From Brenneria sp. hezel4-2-4 (GTDB lineage Bacteria > Pseudomonadota > Gammaproteobacteria > Enterobacterales > Enterobacteriaceae): 64,000 nucleotides of DNA. Of this stretch, positions 27,745-35,683 are shown in pieces. The first letter of the stretch is position 1; the number at the start of each line of letters is the position of its first letter. A program made the translations under genes and the position numbers. Under the pieces are notes generated by a model, which was not told where the DNA came from, ran no database searches, and was given only the letters and a program-made list of their open reading frames with translations. Where the stretch lies: contig NZ_JABJXS010000012.1 of NCBI RefSeq assembly GCF_013155275.1, forward strand, positions 29,245-93,244, read 5' to 3'.

Positions 27745-29346
27745 TTATTTTTTTGGTCTATAAAATTTCTTCTTATATATTAAGTCATCTACGGGTATTT
27801 TACATATTCTAACCTCATAACCAAAGTTAGAAATAGATTTATAAAAATTCTTAAGATTTATCTTTGAAAACAGTGGAAGTTCATTAGGTATATTTTTATT
27901 AGTTGCTATTGCAAAAACCACTTTATAATTTCTTGCATCTGGCCTCAATATGTGATCTTTTAGTTTTAAATTAACAGGTAGCTTGTCATTAAGTTTTTCT
28001 CTGAACTCAGAATCACTTATAAAAAGCTCTGAGCTAATAAATCCCTGAGAGAACAAATGGCTCATACTTTGAGAGCCACTATAATATTTTACGTGTATAA
28101 AATCGTTACTTCCTCGGATTAAATCGCAAAACTCAACCTTACTTTTTCCACTGCCATGATGTATAAAACTTTGATCCATATGGGTAAAAGAGATATCAAG
28201 CGCACATATATTGCTATTATAATCCTCTTCTCTTTTAAAAGAATAAATAGGAAATTTATCAGCACTTTCATAAGGCAAAATTTTACTTATTTCATCGTCT
28301 ATAGTTGACAGGAATTTCCGGTCAGCCACGTACCAAATTGAATCTCTCAGGATATAGTTCTGATCGCCATTTTTTATCTCAGCATAAAGACATCTATATA
28401 TTGACCATTTCTTTATTGATTGATAATCAGCATCTAATATGTGTATGTTTTTTTCTTTTAAATTATCAACTGTGATTTCTATTTCTTTCTCTTCGAAAAA
28501 ATCACAAACATGGTTCATAGATAAGCTTTCATAAATTATGCTACGTTGCCGTTTCTCAAAACAATAACCTATCTGACTTTCCCAATCAACAATTTCAGGC
28601 TCTCCAAGCCAAATGTCAGAAAAATCTTTCGCTTTAATTAAATCTATAAGTAATAAATCAAGTATTTCGATTTCTGACTCATCTGCTTCTTGTATATTAT
28701 TTACCCATTCAAATTCTTCAGGAAGAGGAAGATTGTATATATCGCTGATTTTTTCCAATAAATCAGGGATGCTATTTAAAACAACATCCGGTGTTATGAC
28801 AAAAGCATCTTTTCCCGTTATTTTATTACCTAATACCTCTTCTGTAGAAGTTCCCGTTAAAGTGGTTAATATATCTAATTCTGAGTCGATTTTTAGATTA
28901 TAAATATCAACTTCTTTACTGCTCTGATTTCGAGTAAGGAGATTTGTCTCATTATGATTTCCTTTATCAATACTACGTATTTTTTTATGTTCAATGCAGT
29001 TAAGAGTTGTTTTAAGACCAAAGCCTTTAACTATATAATTATCATTAATTAGATGATGACCAGTTCCAAATGGAATGAGGTATCTTTCGTCATTAAGCTC
29101 TACAACAAGGACAGCACCAGTGTTGCTATTTTTTCCAAAAAAATTATAACCTAGATCTAAATTAGCACTTATAAACAACGTTGACCATTCAGGTACTTGT
29201 GGCTCAACATATTCCTTAGCGTATAGATACATTCGTGCTTTTTCATTCTCAAATTCAATGGCAGATTTCACTCTTTCCAGATTTAATACCTGATCAATAC
29301 TGTCACTAATTTTTTTTGCTTTATATATTGATAGTTTAATCTTCAT
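27745..29346 (-). CDS. TIGR04141/DUF6119-family sporadically distributed protein
   Basis: A 533-residue protein. The N-terminal third has the pattern of the TIGR04141 (DUF6119) family: GAVLVVELNDERYLIPFGTGHH, FGLKTTLNCIEHKKIRSID, LLTRNQSSKEVDIYNLKIDSELDILTTLTG. The middle is acidic and the C-terminal part has a conserved-looking RPDARNYKVVFAIAT segment. The family is scattered across bacterial accessory regions and its function is not established to my knowledge. An 80-residue gene precedes it by 25 bases on the same strand. Assignment is from remembered motif order; a profile search would settle it. Confidence 0.7.
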   Translation of the reverse strand: MKIKLSIYKAKKISDSIDQVLNLERVKSAIEFENEKARMYLYAKEYVEPQVPEWSTLFISANLDLGYNFFGKNSNTGAVLVVELNDERYLIPFGTGHHLINDNYIVKGFGLKTTLNCIEHKKIRSIDKGNHNETNLLTRNQSSKEVDIYNLKIDSELDILTTLTGTSTEEVLGNKITGKDAFVITPDVVLNSIPDLLEKISDIYNLPLPEEFEWVNNIQEADESEIEILDLLLIDLIKAKDFSDIWLGEPEIVDWESQIGYCFEKRQRSIIYESLSMNHVCDFFEEKEIEITVDNLKEKNIHILDADYQSIKKWSIYRCLYAEIKNGDQNYILRDSIWYVADRKFLSTIDDEISKILPYESADKFPIYSFKREEDYNSNICALDISFTHMDQSFIHHGSGKSKVEFCDLIRGSNDFIHVKYYSGSQSMSHLFSQGFISSELFISDSEFREKLNDKLPVNLKLKDHILRPDARNYKVVFAIATNKNIPNELPLFSKINLKNFYKSISNFGYEVRICKIPVDDLIYKKKFYRPKK

Positions 29347-29371
29347 TGAATTTAATCTCTAATATTTATAA

Positions 29372-29614
29372 TTAATGGTTTAAATCACTAAGATAATGTG
29401 ATGACAGATATCTAGGATTTACGCAGAAGGGATTCGTATGAATGAAAAATCGCTCAAGTTCAAACTTGATTGTGTCATCAAAGGATTCAAAAGAGACGAT
29501 CCAGTCGTTGTCATCTGCCCCCAGTTGCCATCTTGTGTAAGCAGACATCCAATACAAACTATTTCTCACCACCCATTCAGAATGGTTTGTTTTTTCTATA
29601 GTTTTTATAAACAT
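29372..29614 (-). CDS. 80-residue protein co-transcribed with the TIGR04141 gene
   Basis: A small protein rich in aromatic residues (SEWVVRNSLYWMSAYTRWQ, ERFFIHTNPFCVNPRYLSSHYL). The ATG is preceded by AGGA with seven bases between, and the stop is 25 bases before the TIGR04141 start, so the two form an operon. No membrane segment and no recognised family. It may be a regulator or partner of the larger protein (inference). Confidence 0.6.
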   Translation of the reverse strand: MFIKTIEKTNHSEWVVRNSLYWMSAYTRWQLGADDNDWIVSFESFDDTIKFELERFFIHTNPFCVNPRYLSSHYLSDLNH

Positions 29615-30058
29615 TGCTGTCCTGTCTAATTAATAACAGTTAAAAAATTACAAGTGTAAAATATTTTTATGCTAATGATTTTTAAAATATCGCTTATACG
29701 ATATAGCTCTACTATCGAAAAAGATCCACCTTAGAGATAAAAATAATCATTTAATGGTCTTCGGTTACATAAAGATAGCAAGATAATAATAGCTATATGG
29801 TTTAATTAGCATTCAACTAATGGGTATGTTAGAAAGTCCTCCCTTCTGATATGTTGGGGAGTTACCAGACAATACGCCGATGATGCAGCAGTATAAATTA
29901 CACTCACTCAAGACATTGATTAATAAAAAATATAGTTTAGTCTACCTAAGGGCTACTTTTATGACTTTCAGTTAGCAAATTATTATATTCAACATTTTAT
30001 GGTCTTATGCTATAAGAATGATTGTGTGATTGTTTTTTCTTAAAAAGGATTTAGCCAA
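29615..30058. other. 444-base intergenic region with a short mutS-like fragment
   Basis: Divergent promoter region for the TIGR04141 operon and the nuclease-like gene, AT-rich at both ends. The stretch 29821-29910 is less AT-rich. At 29872-29894 it matches, apart from one base, the sequence I remember for the TPMMQQY segment at the start of enterobacterial mutS. Both flanks diverge at once and no long frame is present. Confidence 0.4.
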
Positions 30059-31015
30059 ATGAGTCATCCTCAGGAAGGTAGTTATATAAACAATAAAGAA
30101 CTCGATTTTGTAAAGACAGAGTATCTTAAATTCACTGAATTTCTCTGCTCAGTAATAGGAGAGAATAGATTTAAGAAAAGCAAGTTTTGGTTTTTTCAAA
30201 AGCAACTTAGCAATCTAAGTGAACTGGATTTAGTAAACCAAACTAAGTTATTGGCTGCCATTAACAAATATGGAAGGTTACTGCCTATTTTTGCAGATGA
30301 TATGGATTTTTTAGAGAAAAATTTATTAAAATTAGTAAGTGGAAATCATTCATTCTCTAACTTAGAAGAAGAACACAATGATTTTTACTTTGAGTTTGAT
30401 ATGGCTTTGAGATACTTATTAAGAAAAGATCAAAAAAATGTAAACATTACAAGCGACTGCGACATTATTATTGATAATGACATCGCAATTGAATGTAAAT
30501 TTTTACATAGCGAATCAGGATTCGAGCAAAATATCAGAAAAGCAAACAATCAAATAATAAAAAGAATCGAAGATGGTTTAGCTACAAGGGGATTCATCTC
30601 CATTGACATATCTCATTTAGTATCAAAGGAAGAGATACAAAATTTCATTAATTCAATATTTATTGAGTTTTGCGACCAATATAAGAGTCTTGGAACAAGC
30701 CCTGAAGATGCACAATCACAAATACCCCGCAATAAGAATTTCGAAAAAATAATACAGGGCTATATAAATCAAAAAATTGAATATTATTATCATAAAGCTA
30801 AAAACACATATGTACACTTCAACCTTGATCCGAGAGTATTTGGAGTATTCTACCAATATGAAGACGTTTTTTTATTAGATTCGGATAAACACGCAACCTG
30901 CATACCTATTAGAATAGGTTGCTATGACATAAATGATGAATATATACACAAAAACCCATCTATAGATGAAGATGAGGTAAAAAAAGAGTTTTATTCCTTG
31001 GCTACTGGGATTTAA
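30059..31015 (+). CDS. predicted PD-(D/E)XK nuclease-like protein
   Basis: A 318-residue protein. The central segment has Asp135 in DCDIIIDNDIAIECKF followed by Glu145-x-Lys147, the D...ExK arrangement of PD-(D/E)XK nucleases, embedded in beta-strand-like sequence and preceded by a helix with a conserved-looking Glu (FEFDMALRYLL). The N-terminal 110 residues are helical, and the C-terminal part looks like a separate alpha/beta region. This could be a restriction or abortive-infection nuclease. AAGGA precedes the ATG. The fold call rests on a short motif. Confidence 0.5.
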   Translation: MSHPQEGSYINNKELDFVKTEYLKFTEFLCSVIGENRFKKSKFWFFQKQLSNLSELDLVNQTKLLAAINKYGRLLPIFADDMDFLEKNLLKLVSGNHSFSNLEEEHNDFYFEFDMALRYLLRKDQKNVNITSDCDIIIDNDIAIECKFLHSESGFEQNIRKANNQIIKRIEDGLATRGFISIDISHLVSKEEIQNFINSIFIEFCDQYKSLGTSPEDAQSQIPRNKNFEKIIQGYINQKIEYYYHKAKNTYVHFNLDPRVFGVFYQYEDVFLLDSDKHATCIPIRIGCYDINDEYIHKNPSIDEDEVKKEFYSLATGI

Positions 31016-31029
31016 TTCTTTTAAAAAAA

Positions 31030-31057
31030 TCTATCCCTTTGAATTCATTGGGATAGA
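31030..31057 (-). terminator. terminator reading on the minus strand
   Basis: TCTATCCC at 31030-31037 pairs with GGGATAGA at 31050-31057. On the minus strand the stem is followed by seven T, while on the plus strand there is no T-run. It therefore ends a minus-strand transcript, for which the only candidate upstream is the small gene at 31521-31694. Confidence 0.55.
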
Positions 31058-31090
31058 CTAAATGATAATATTTATCAGGATTCAAAGAGA

Positions 31091-31537
31091 ATGCAAAAAA
31101 CTAAAGACTTTATAATTATGAAAACATATGGAAAGTTAGATGAAAATTCACTATGCTTTCTGAAAATTTCACTATATACATTATATTTTACATACCTATT
31201 ATTAATAGTAAATGACTGCAAAGGGATTGTAATCCCTCCATATATAGGATTTTACTTGATATGTATTTCATGTGCCATATCAATCACAAAACAATATAGA
31301 AAAAAAGGTGAAATAATAAAAACTATTAATGATACAATTCTCTTCCTGTCTGCCGCCTTTGCTTCCATGAAAATGCTTTACATCATCACTCCATTTGAAG
31401 ATATAAGTACATCATCCCTTGAAAGCAATATAGTCCCTTTTGCATTAAGGTTCATTTTGATAGTTTGTTCATTTACAAAAGCATTTATGAGTGCAACGGA
31501 CATTAAAGGAAAGCCAAAGACTACTGCTCAATTATAA
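31091..31537 (+). CDS. small multi-pass membrane protein
   Basis: A 148-residue protein with about four hydrophobic segments (FLKISLYTLYFTYLLLIV, VIPPYIGFYLICISCAISI, TILFLSAAFASMKMLYII, ALRFILIVCSFTKAFMSA) and a basic C-terminus. Not recognised. It starts 75 bases after the nuclease-like gene on the same strand, with AAAGAGA before the ATG. It may form a nuclease plus membrane-partner pair, but a minus-strand terminator lies between the two. Confidence 0.6.
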   Translation: MQKTKDFIIMKTYGKLDENSLCFLKISLYTLYFTYLLLIVNDCKGIVIPPYIGFYLICISCAISITKQYRKKGEIIKTINDTILFLSAAFASMKMLYIITPFEDISTSSLESNIVPFALRFILIVCSFTKAFMSATDIKGKPKTTAQL

Positions 31538-31694
31538 AGAATGCCACAACGAATGGTATGGATAAAATGTCTACAACCCATACAAATTCTTTAAATCTTC
31601 GCAGGAAAATTTCATCGTAAAAATATAAATAAATAGTTATAGCCAAGATATTTAAAAAAATTAAAATTAAAGCCAACCACCATTTAGTGTTCAT
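31521..31694 (-). CDS. 57-residue two-helix membrane protein
   Basis: Minus-strand frame starting at 31694 (MNTKWWLALILIFLNILAIT...) with two hydrophobic helices separated by FYDEIFLRRFKEF. The ribosome-binding site AAGGGG is six bases before the ATG. Its 3' end overlaps the converging membrane protein gene by 17 bases. The strong start signal and clean hydrophobic pattern support a real gene. No family recognised. Confidence 0.55.
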   Translation of the reverse strand: MNTKWWLALILIFLNILAITIYLYFYDEIFLRRFKEFVWVVDILSIPFVVAFFIIEQ

Positions 31695-31739
31695 AAAAAC
31701 CCCTTTAAAAAATTAATACACATATATCATTTATATTTT

Positions 31740-31895
31740 AAATGTCAATATTTTGAGGAGTACAGTAGAGCAGAAAGCAAGGGCTAACTCATCGAAGCGC
31801 TACGCTGGCTTCTTCGAGTTGCTCCTTGTTTTTTCGCCCTTCGGTTGAAAAAATCAAAAGCAAAATCAACACACTGCATTGACATTATTCGCTTC
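31740..31895. other. candidate oriT / leader region of the mobilisation genes
   Basis: The region upstream of mobC holds an imperfect inverted repeat (AACTCATCGAAGC and GCTTCTTCGAGTT, central mismatches) at about 31785-31820. T-rich and A-rich stretches follow (TTGTTTTTTCG, TTGAAAAAAT). Relaxase operons usually keep oriT at this place, so it is the best candidate, but no family-specific nic sequence was recognised. Confidence 0.35.
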
Positions 31896-31931
31896 TGTCA
31901 TATAAATAAATTAAGCATAAGGAATATGCTT
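31879..31931 (+). promoter_or_regulatory. mobC promoter with overlapping dyad
   Basis: TTGACA at 31879-31884 and TATAAA at 31901-31906 with a 16-base spacer. Directly downstream, AAGCATA at 31913-31919 and TATGCTT at 31925-31931 form a perfect dyad covering the expected transcription start. It looks like an operator for a product of the mob operon (inference). Confidence 0.55.
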
Positions 31932-31959
31932 TTATTTAATTATATGAAAAGGAGTTCAT

Positions 31960-32358
31960 ATGGTCGAAAATAATACTTTTAATAAGTTTGATGTGAGTAA
32001 GCATTCCCGTAATGGAAGAGTTAACGAAGCGAAGCTCTCACACAACCAGCTTCGTTCTCATTGCGTCAGTGTCAGATTAAATGATAAAGAGCTAACGCTT
32101 CTCAATGAGAAACGTGGCCGTCATCGCAAGGGTGAATGGCTTCGCTTATCTTTACTCAATAAACTTTCTGCTGTCGTTCCCGCTATCAATATTGAAGCCT
32201 GGAAATCGCTGAGCGAAATTTCACAGAAGCTTAACAGACTTGTTGCTCATCTCGATAGCAAGAGCCAGGGAAGCTCTCTGACGCAAACCGAACTCTATGC
32301 TGTGAAGCGTCAAATTTCAGAGCTTCGCTTGCATTTAATTACCGCCGATTTGTGGTGA
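31960..32358 (+). CDS. mobC: MobC-like mobilisation accessory protein
   Basis: A 132-residue basic protein with an RHH-like start (HCVSVRLNDKELTLLNEKRGRHRKGEWLRLSLLNKL). A MobC-type helical C-terminus follows (WKSLSEISQKLNRLVAHLDSKSQ...VKRQISELRLHLI). MobC proteins bind oriT and help the relaxase open the strands. The ATG has AAAAGGAG five bases upstream. The stop lies ten bases before the relaxase start. Confidence 0.8.
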   Translation: MVENNTFNKFDVSKHSRNGRVNEAKLSHNQLRSHCVSVRLNDKELTLLNEKRGRHRKGEWLRLSLLNKLSAVVPAINIEAWKSLSEISQKLNRLVAHLDSKSQGSSLTQTELYAVKRQISELRLHLITADLW

Positions 32359-32368
32359 GCATCTTCTG

Positions 32369-33619
32369 ATGAAGGGAATGCAAAAAATCCGCAGGGGTAA
32401 GAACTTCGCTGGCGTAGTGCTTTATGCATTAAGGCAAGCTTCTCATCATAAAAATTCCCCCTCAGTAATTGGTGGCAATATGGAGGGAAGCGCTGCTGGA
32501 GATCTGATCGCTGAATTTTCCACTACAAAAACGCTTCGCCCTGATGTAGCTAAAGCAGTGTGGCACAATTCGCTTCGTTTGCCGAAGAACGAAGCGCTGA
32601 CAGAGGCTCAATGGTCAAAAATCGCTGATGATTACATGTCCCGAATGGGCTTCTCTGAAACGCATCTCAGATGCTATGTCCTTCATGACGATGCGGCCGG
32701 TCAGCACATCCACATTATTGCCAGTCGTATCGATCTCACCAATGGAAGCCTTTACTTGGGCAAAAATGAAAACCTCATCAGCACCCGTATCATCCAACAG
32801 TTAGAAATAGATCATCATCTGACCAGAACCAAAGGACCGGAAGCTAAAGCATCTCCGGCTTCATCCTCTCCTAAACCGAAACGCAAGAAATCACGTAATG
32901 AAGAAATGCTGGAGAAAAGGACTGGTGAACCATGCCCGAAAACCATCATCCAAAACGCTCTGGAAGAACTGCTTGCCAGTAAACCATCCACAGCTGAATT
33001 TGTGCAACAGCTTGTGGCACAAAACATCAGGGCAATCCCGAACATCGCATCAACCGGAAAAATGAACGGTTTCTCATTCGAATGCCAGGGGATTGCCTTC
33101 AAAGCTTCTCAATTAGGCAAGTGTTATTCCTGGTCTGCCTTGCAGGAAAAACTCGATTACCAACCGGAACGCGACAATGCTTTACTGATGAAATTGAAAG
33201 CATCGGTCAGCGAAGCTCCTGAGATAACCATCCATACAGAAACCATAACAGAAGACGTTAACAGCCCCACCGAAACGCTTACCCTCAATAAAGACGCAGC
33301 TCAGGACGAATACGTTATCACTTATCCCACAGCGCTTCACAATGAAGCTGTTGCAAGTAACAAAGAAGCGATAGAAACCGAAGCGGTAAAAGAAGCTCCC
33401 AAGCGAAGCTATACGACTACTGCTTTCAGATGGTTGGAAGCCATACCTTATATAGATGCGATTATTGGGATGTTGAAAAAACTGAAAATTCCAACCCTGA
33501 AACGTCCTCAAAAACACAAAACCATCACTGGCGTGAGAATGGTAGAGATAACACCGTCAAACCCAAAAACCGCCATTGAAACACCTCCAATTCATCGTAA
33601 ACCCTCACCAACAATGTAG
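32369..33619 (+). CDS. mobA: MobP-type relaxase
   Basis: A 416-residue conjugative relaxase. The likely catalytic Tyr19 lies in FAGVVLYALRQ, near the N-terminus as in MOBP enzymes. The metal-binding histidine motif is seen as GQHIHIIASRID (His113 and His115). Residues 160-200 are a basic Ser/Lys/Pro linker (SSPKPKRKKSRNEEM). The C-terminal 200 residues are low in complexity, Thr/Glu-rich, and end with a basic tail. It would nick oriT and pilot the strand through a helper conjugation system. Both mob genes are packed with GAAGC/GCTTC. Confidence 0.85.
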   Translation: MKGMQKIRRGKNFAGVVLYALRQASHHKNSPSVIGGNMEGSAAGDLIAEFSTTKTLRPDVAKAVWHNSLRLPKNEALTEAQWSKIADDYMSRMGFSETHLRCYVLHDDAAGQHIHIIASRIDLTNGSLYLGKNENLISTRIIQQLEIDHHLTRTKGPEAKASPASSSPKPKRKKSRNEEMLEKRTGEPCPKTIIQNALEELLASKPSTAEFVQQLVAQNIRAIPNIASTGKMNGFSFECQGIAFKASQLGKCYSWSALQEKLDYQPERDNALLMKLKASVSEAPEITIHTETITEDVNSPTETLTLNKDAAQDEYVITYPTALHNEAVASNKEAIETEAVKEAPKRSYTTTAFRWLEAIPYIDAIIGMLKKLKIPTLKRPQKHKTITGVRMVEITPSNPKTAIETPPIHRKPSPTM

Positions 33620-33656
33620 GGCTGGCAAGCCTTTCTTCATAGGTACAGACAGACCT

Positions 33657-33737
33657 ATCGATCGGTATAAACGATCTATAATCTATTTATGATAGATTAC
33701 AACTATCTTAACTCACGCATCGATCGGTACAAGCGAT
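33657..33737. repeat. two 19-bp direct repeats flanking a palindrome
   Basis: ATCGATCGGTATAAACGAT at 33657-33675 and ATCGATCGGTACAAGCGAT at 33719-33737 differ at two positions and start 62 bases apart. Between them TAATCTAT (33679-33686) and ATAGATTA (33692-33699) form a perfect 8-bp dyad. The set lies between the relaxase and a membrane protein gene. It resembles an iteron or partition/operator cluster; function unknown. Confidence 0.65.
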
Positions 33738-33916
33738 TTGCTTTGTTTAAACAACTGGTCAAAATGTAACTTTGCGAAACTTTTTATAACAGACTGATTT
33801 AACTAGTCTATTTACTTACCCGGCTAACGAAAAGGTTAAGAAATGACAAATCTCATCTCATTTGCGCCAGGCTTCATACGAATATGACTTTCATTTTCAT
33901 TTACTAAGGAAACTGT

Positions 33917-34633
33917 ATGAGTATTCTCACGATGAGACGGTTTTGGATTGCGGTGTCCCTTCCCTTGTTTGTCGCCTGGTTTTTTTCCTCAGGAGCACTA
34001 ATTTTGCTCTGGTGGCTCTGGCTCCCCATTAGCGCCCCTCTGCTCATTTGGGCTTTCCTCACTTACAGGCGCGATAAGAAAGAAGAAGCTGAAGCCGAAT
34101 TAGCTAGGGCTAATTATCTTAATCGTCAGAAAAAAGAAATCACCACCCCAAAATTCGAGTTTATGGGGATAACATACACATTCGAAAAAACTTTTTCCGG
34201 CACAGTCATCGACGTTTGCGATGATCAACATATCTGGGCAAAAAGCGACGATGGAGTAGAAAAACGTTTTAAAATTTATGATGTGCATTTCAGAAAAGGG
34301 CATTACATCAGAAGATATGCATTTGTCCAGTATTTTAAGGATGGCGCATACCGTTCAATTAATAACGCCCTTATTATTAATGATAGTATCAACAATCGTG
34401 AAATTTCTGAGTTTTCAGAAGATTTATACACGCCATCTTCTTTTGCTCCGGCTCTTACTATTCTTTTTATTATCTTGTTTATTTCCTTTTTCGTATGGGC
34501 ATTCACACTAAATTACGGATACGTCATTCTTTCTGCGTTAGCTTTAATTTATATTTTAAGAAAAATCACTAAAAGAAATAGTCAAAAATTTAATTCAGAA
34601 GTGCAATATATTGCAAACAGACTGGAAAAATAA
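33917..34633 (+). CDS. membrane protein of unknown function
   Basis: A 238-residue protein with two N-terminal hydrophobic helices (FWIAVSLPLFVAWFFSSGALILLWWLWLPISAPLLIWAFL). A soluble beta-rich middle follows (FMGITYTFEKTFSGTVIDVCDDQHIWAKSDDGVEKRFKIYD), then two further helices near the C-terminus. It begins a likely operon with two lipoproteins. AAGGAAAC precedes the ATG. Its position after the relaxase suggests a link to transfer or exclusion, but there is no direct evidence. Confidence 0.65.
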   Translation: MSILTMRRFWIAVSLPLFVAWFFSSGALILLWWLWLPISAPLLIWAFLTYRRDKKEEAEAELARANYLNRQKKEITTPKFEFMGITYTFEKTFSGTVIDVCDDQHIWAKSDDGVEKRFKIYDVHFRKGHYIRRYAFVQYFKDGAYRSINNALIINDSINNREISEFSEDLYTPSSFAPALTILFIILFISFFVWAFTLNYGYVILSALALIYILRKITKRNSQKFNSEVQYIANRLEK

Positions 34634-34666
34634 AGTTCTACAATCTATTAAACAGGAAGTGATCAC

Positions 34667-35041
34667 ATGAAAAAAATCATCATCTCAGTATTCGTTTTTC
34701 TGTCTCTCGTCAGTTGTTCTTCTGTTGGTAATCAGTCTTTAAAAAACGAAACTCAGGAAAGCGTGAAAACCAAAATTATCAAAGGTAAAACCACAAAGCA
34801 AGACGTGTTGGCTTCATTTGGTGAACCAGACAGCCGTTCCCTCATTGACGGCGAAGAACAATGGTCTTACACGATGTATAACAGCCAGTCAAAAGCCACA
34901 TCATTTATCCCCGTTGTGGGGTTGCTGGCCGGTGGTGCGAATACACAGACAAAATCTCTCACGGTCATGTTTAAAGGCGAGAAAGTCAGCTCTTACATTT
35001 TTAACGCCGGGAAAAGCGACGTTAAGACGGGTATTTTTTAA
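34667..35041 (+). CDS. lipoprotein with SmpA/BamE-like domain
   Basis: A 124-residue lipoprotein with signal peptide KKIIISVFVFLSLVSC and the BamE/OmlA-type pattern IIKGKTTKQDVLASFGEPDSRSLIDGEEQWSYTMY, which is a small alpha-beta fold used in many outer-membrane lipoproteins. The LAGGANTQTKSLTVMFKG part is also common in plasmid and island lipoproteins of this kind. It follows the membrane protein gene by 33 bases, with AGGAAG before the ATG. Confidence 0.75.
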   Translation: MKKIIISVFVFLSLVSCSSVGNQSLKNETQESVKTKIIKGKTTKQDVLASFGEPDSRSLIDGEEQWSYTMYNSQSKATSFIPVVGLLAGGANTQTKSLTVMFKGEKVSSYIFNAGKSDVKTGIF

Positions 35042-35060
35042 ATAAATTAAAATGGATATC

Positions 35061-35390
35061 ATGATGAATAAAAAGCTACCATTGTTGAGTATTCTGGCGA
35101 TAGCATTTTTCCTTACTGGTTGCGATAGCCAACCATCAGATAGCGATATCACACAGGCAATACAAAATTTTACCGATGAAACAAACGGCAGTGCTCCATC
35201 AGATAATATGAAAATCATTTTCAACTCAGCCAAAAAAATTGGTTGCAAAGACAAAGAAAGCGATGGTGGTTATAAATGCACCATTGAATATAATGTAAAG
35301 CTTCCATTTATCGGTGAAAAAGCATCAACAATGGAGTTTAAATTCTTTAAAGTTGATGGAAAATGGAAAGCGGCGGTGCCTTTAAAATAA
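35061..35390 (+). CDS. small lipoprotein of unknown function
   Basis: About 109 residues with signal peptide KKLPLLSILAIAFFLTGC. The mature domain contains two more Cys (KKIGCKDKESDGGYKCTIEY), probably a disulfide, and ends with FKVDGKWKAAVPL, typical of small secreted alpha-beta proteins. Three in-frame ATG codons lie at 35052, 35061 and 35064; I choose 35061. It is ten to twenty bases after the previous lipoprotein, so it is the last gene of that operon. Confidence 0.65.
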   Translation: MMNKKLPLLSILAIAFFLTGCDSQPSDSDITQAIQNFTDETNGSAPSDNMKIIFNSAKKIGCKDKESDGGYKCTIEYNVKLPFIGEKASTMEFKFFKVDGKWKAAVPLK

Positions 35391-35471
35391 TTTTTATGCT
35401 AGATAAAAACATCAGGGGAATTATTTTATTTATATTTGACAAAAGAAATAATGTACGGCATTAATTGAATA

Positions 35472-35503
35472 ATATGGCTACCAGAGTGAACTGGTAGCCA
35501 TAT
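35472..35503. terminator. strong 13-bp hairpin next to the toxin-like peptide gene
   Basis: ATATGGCTACCAG and CTGGTAGCCATAT pair perfectly over 13 bp with a 6-base loop. It lies 11 bases beyond the stop of the minus-strand peptide gene, so it would close that mRNA. No long T-run follows on either strand; stabilisation of the transcript end is an alternative role. Confidence 0.55.
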
Positions 35504-35514
35504 ATCAGCACTAC

Positions 35515-35592
35515 TCAGTATAGTGATGAACTATACAAGAGCAGGCTGATAAGAATTACCATCCTTAGCACTTGTAGGTGATTATTGTTCAT
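35515..35592 (-). CDS. 25-residue hydrophobic peptide, probable type I toxin
   Basis: The ATG at 35592 is preceded by a perfect AGGAGGT with four bases between. The peptide has a polar start (MNNNHLQVLR) and a hydrophobic helix (MVILISLLLYSSSLY) to the end. Length, single membrane helix, C-terminal Tyr and strong ribosome-binding site resemble Ibs-type type I toxins. An extended -10 promoter, TGCTATTAT, sits at 35645-35653. A plus-strand terminator at 35656-35683 suggests an antisense RNA crossing the gene. No other gene follows, so it is not a leader peptide. The type I assignment is inference. Confidence 0.5.
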   Translation of the reverse strand: MNNNHLQVLRMVILISLLLYSSSLY

Positions 35593-35655
35593 AATTCACC
35601 TCCTTTTTTATTATTGTTATTTTAAGGACGCTTGGTCCAATTTTATAATAGCAGC

Positions 35656-35683
35656 AAAAGCATCCGTCTGGATGCTTTTTTTT
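35656..35683 (+). terminator. intrinsic terminator on the plus strand
   Basis: AAAAGCATCC and GGATGCTTTT form a 10-bp stem with loop GTCT, followed by further T (eight T in total). No plus-strand protein gene ends nearby (the nearest ends at 35390, beyond a second hairpin), so it probably ends a short RNA antisense to the toxin-like gene. Confidence 0.75.
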
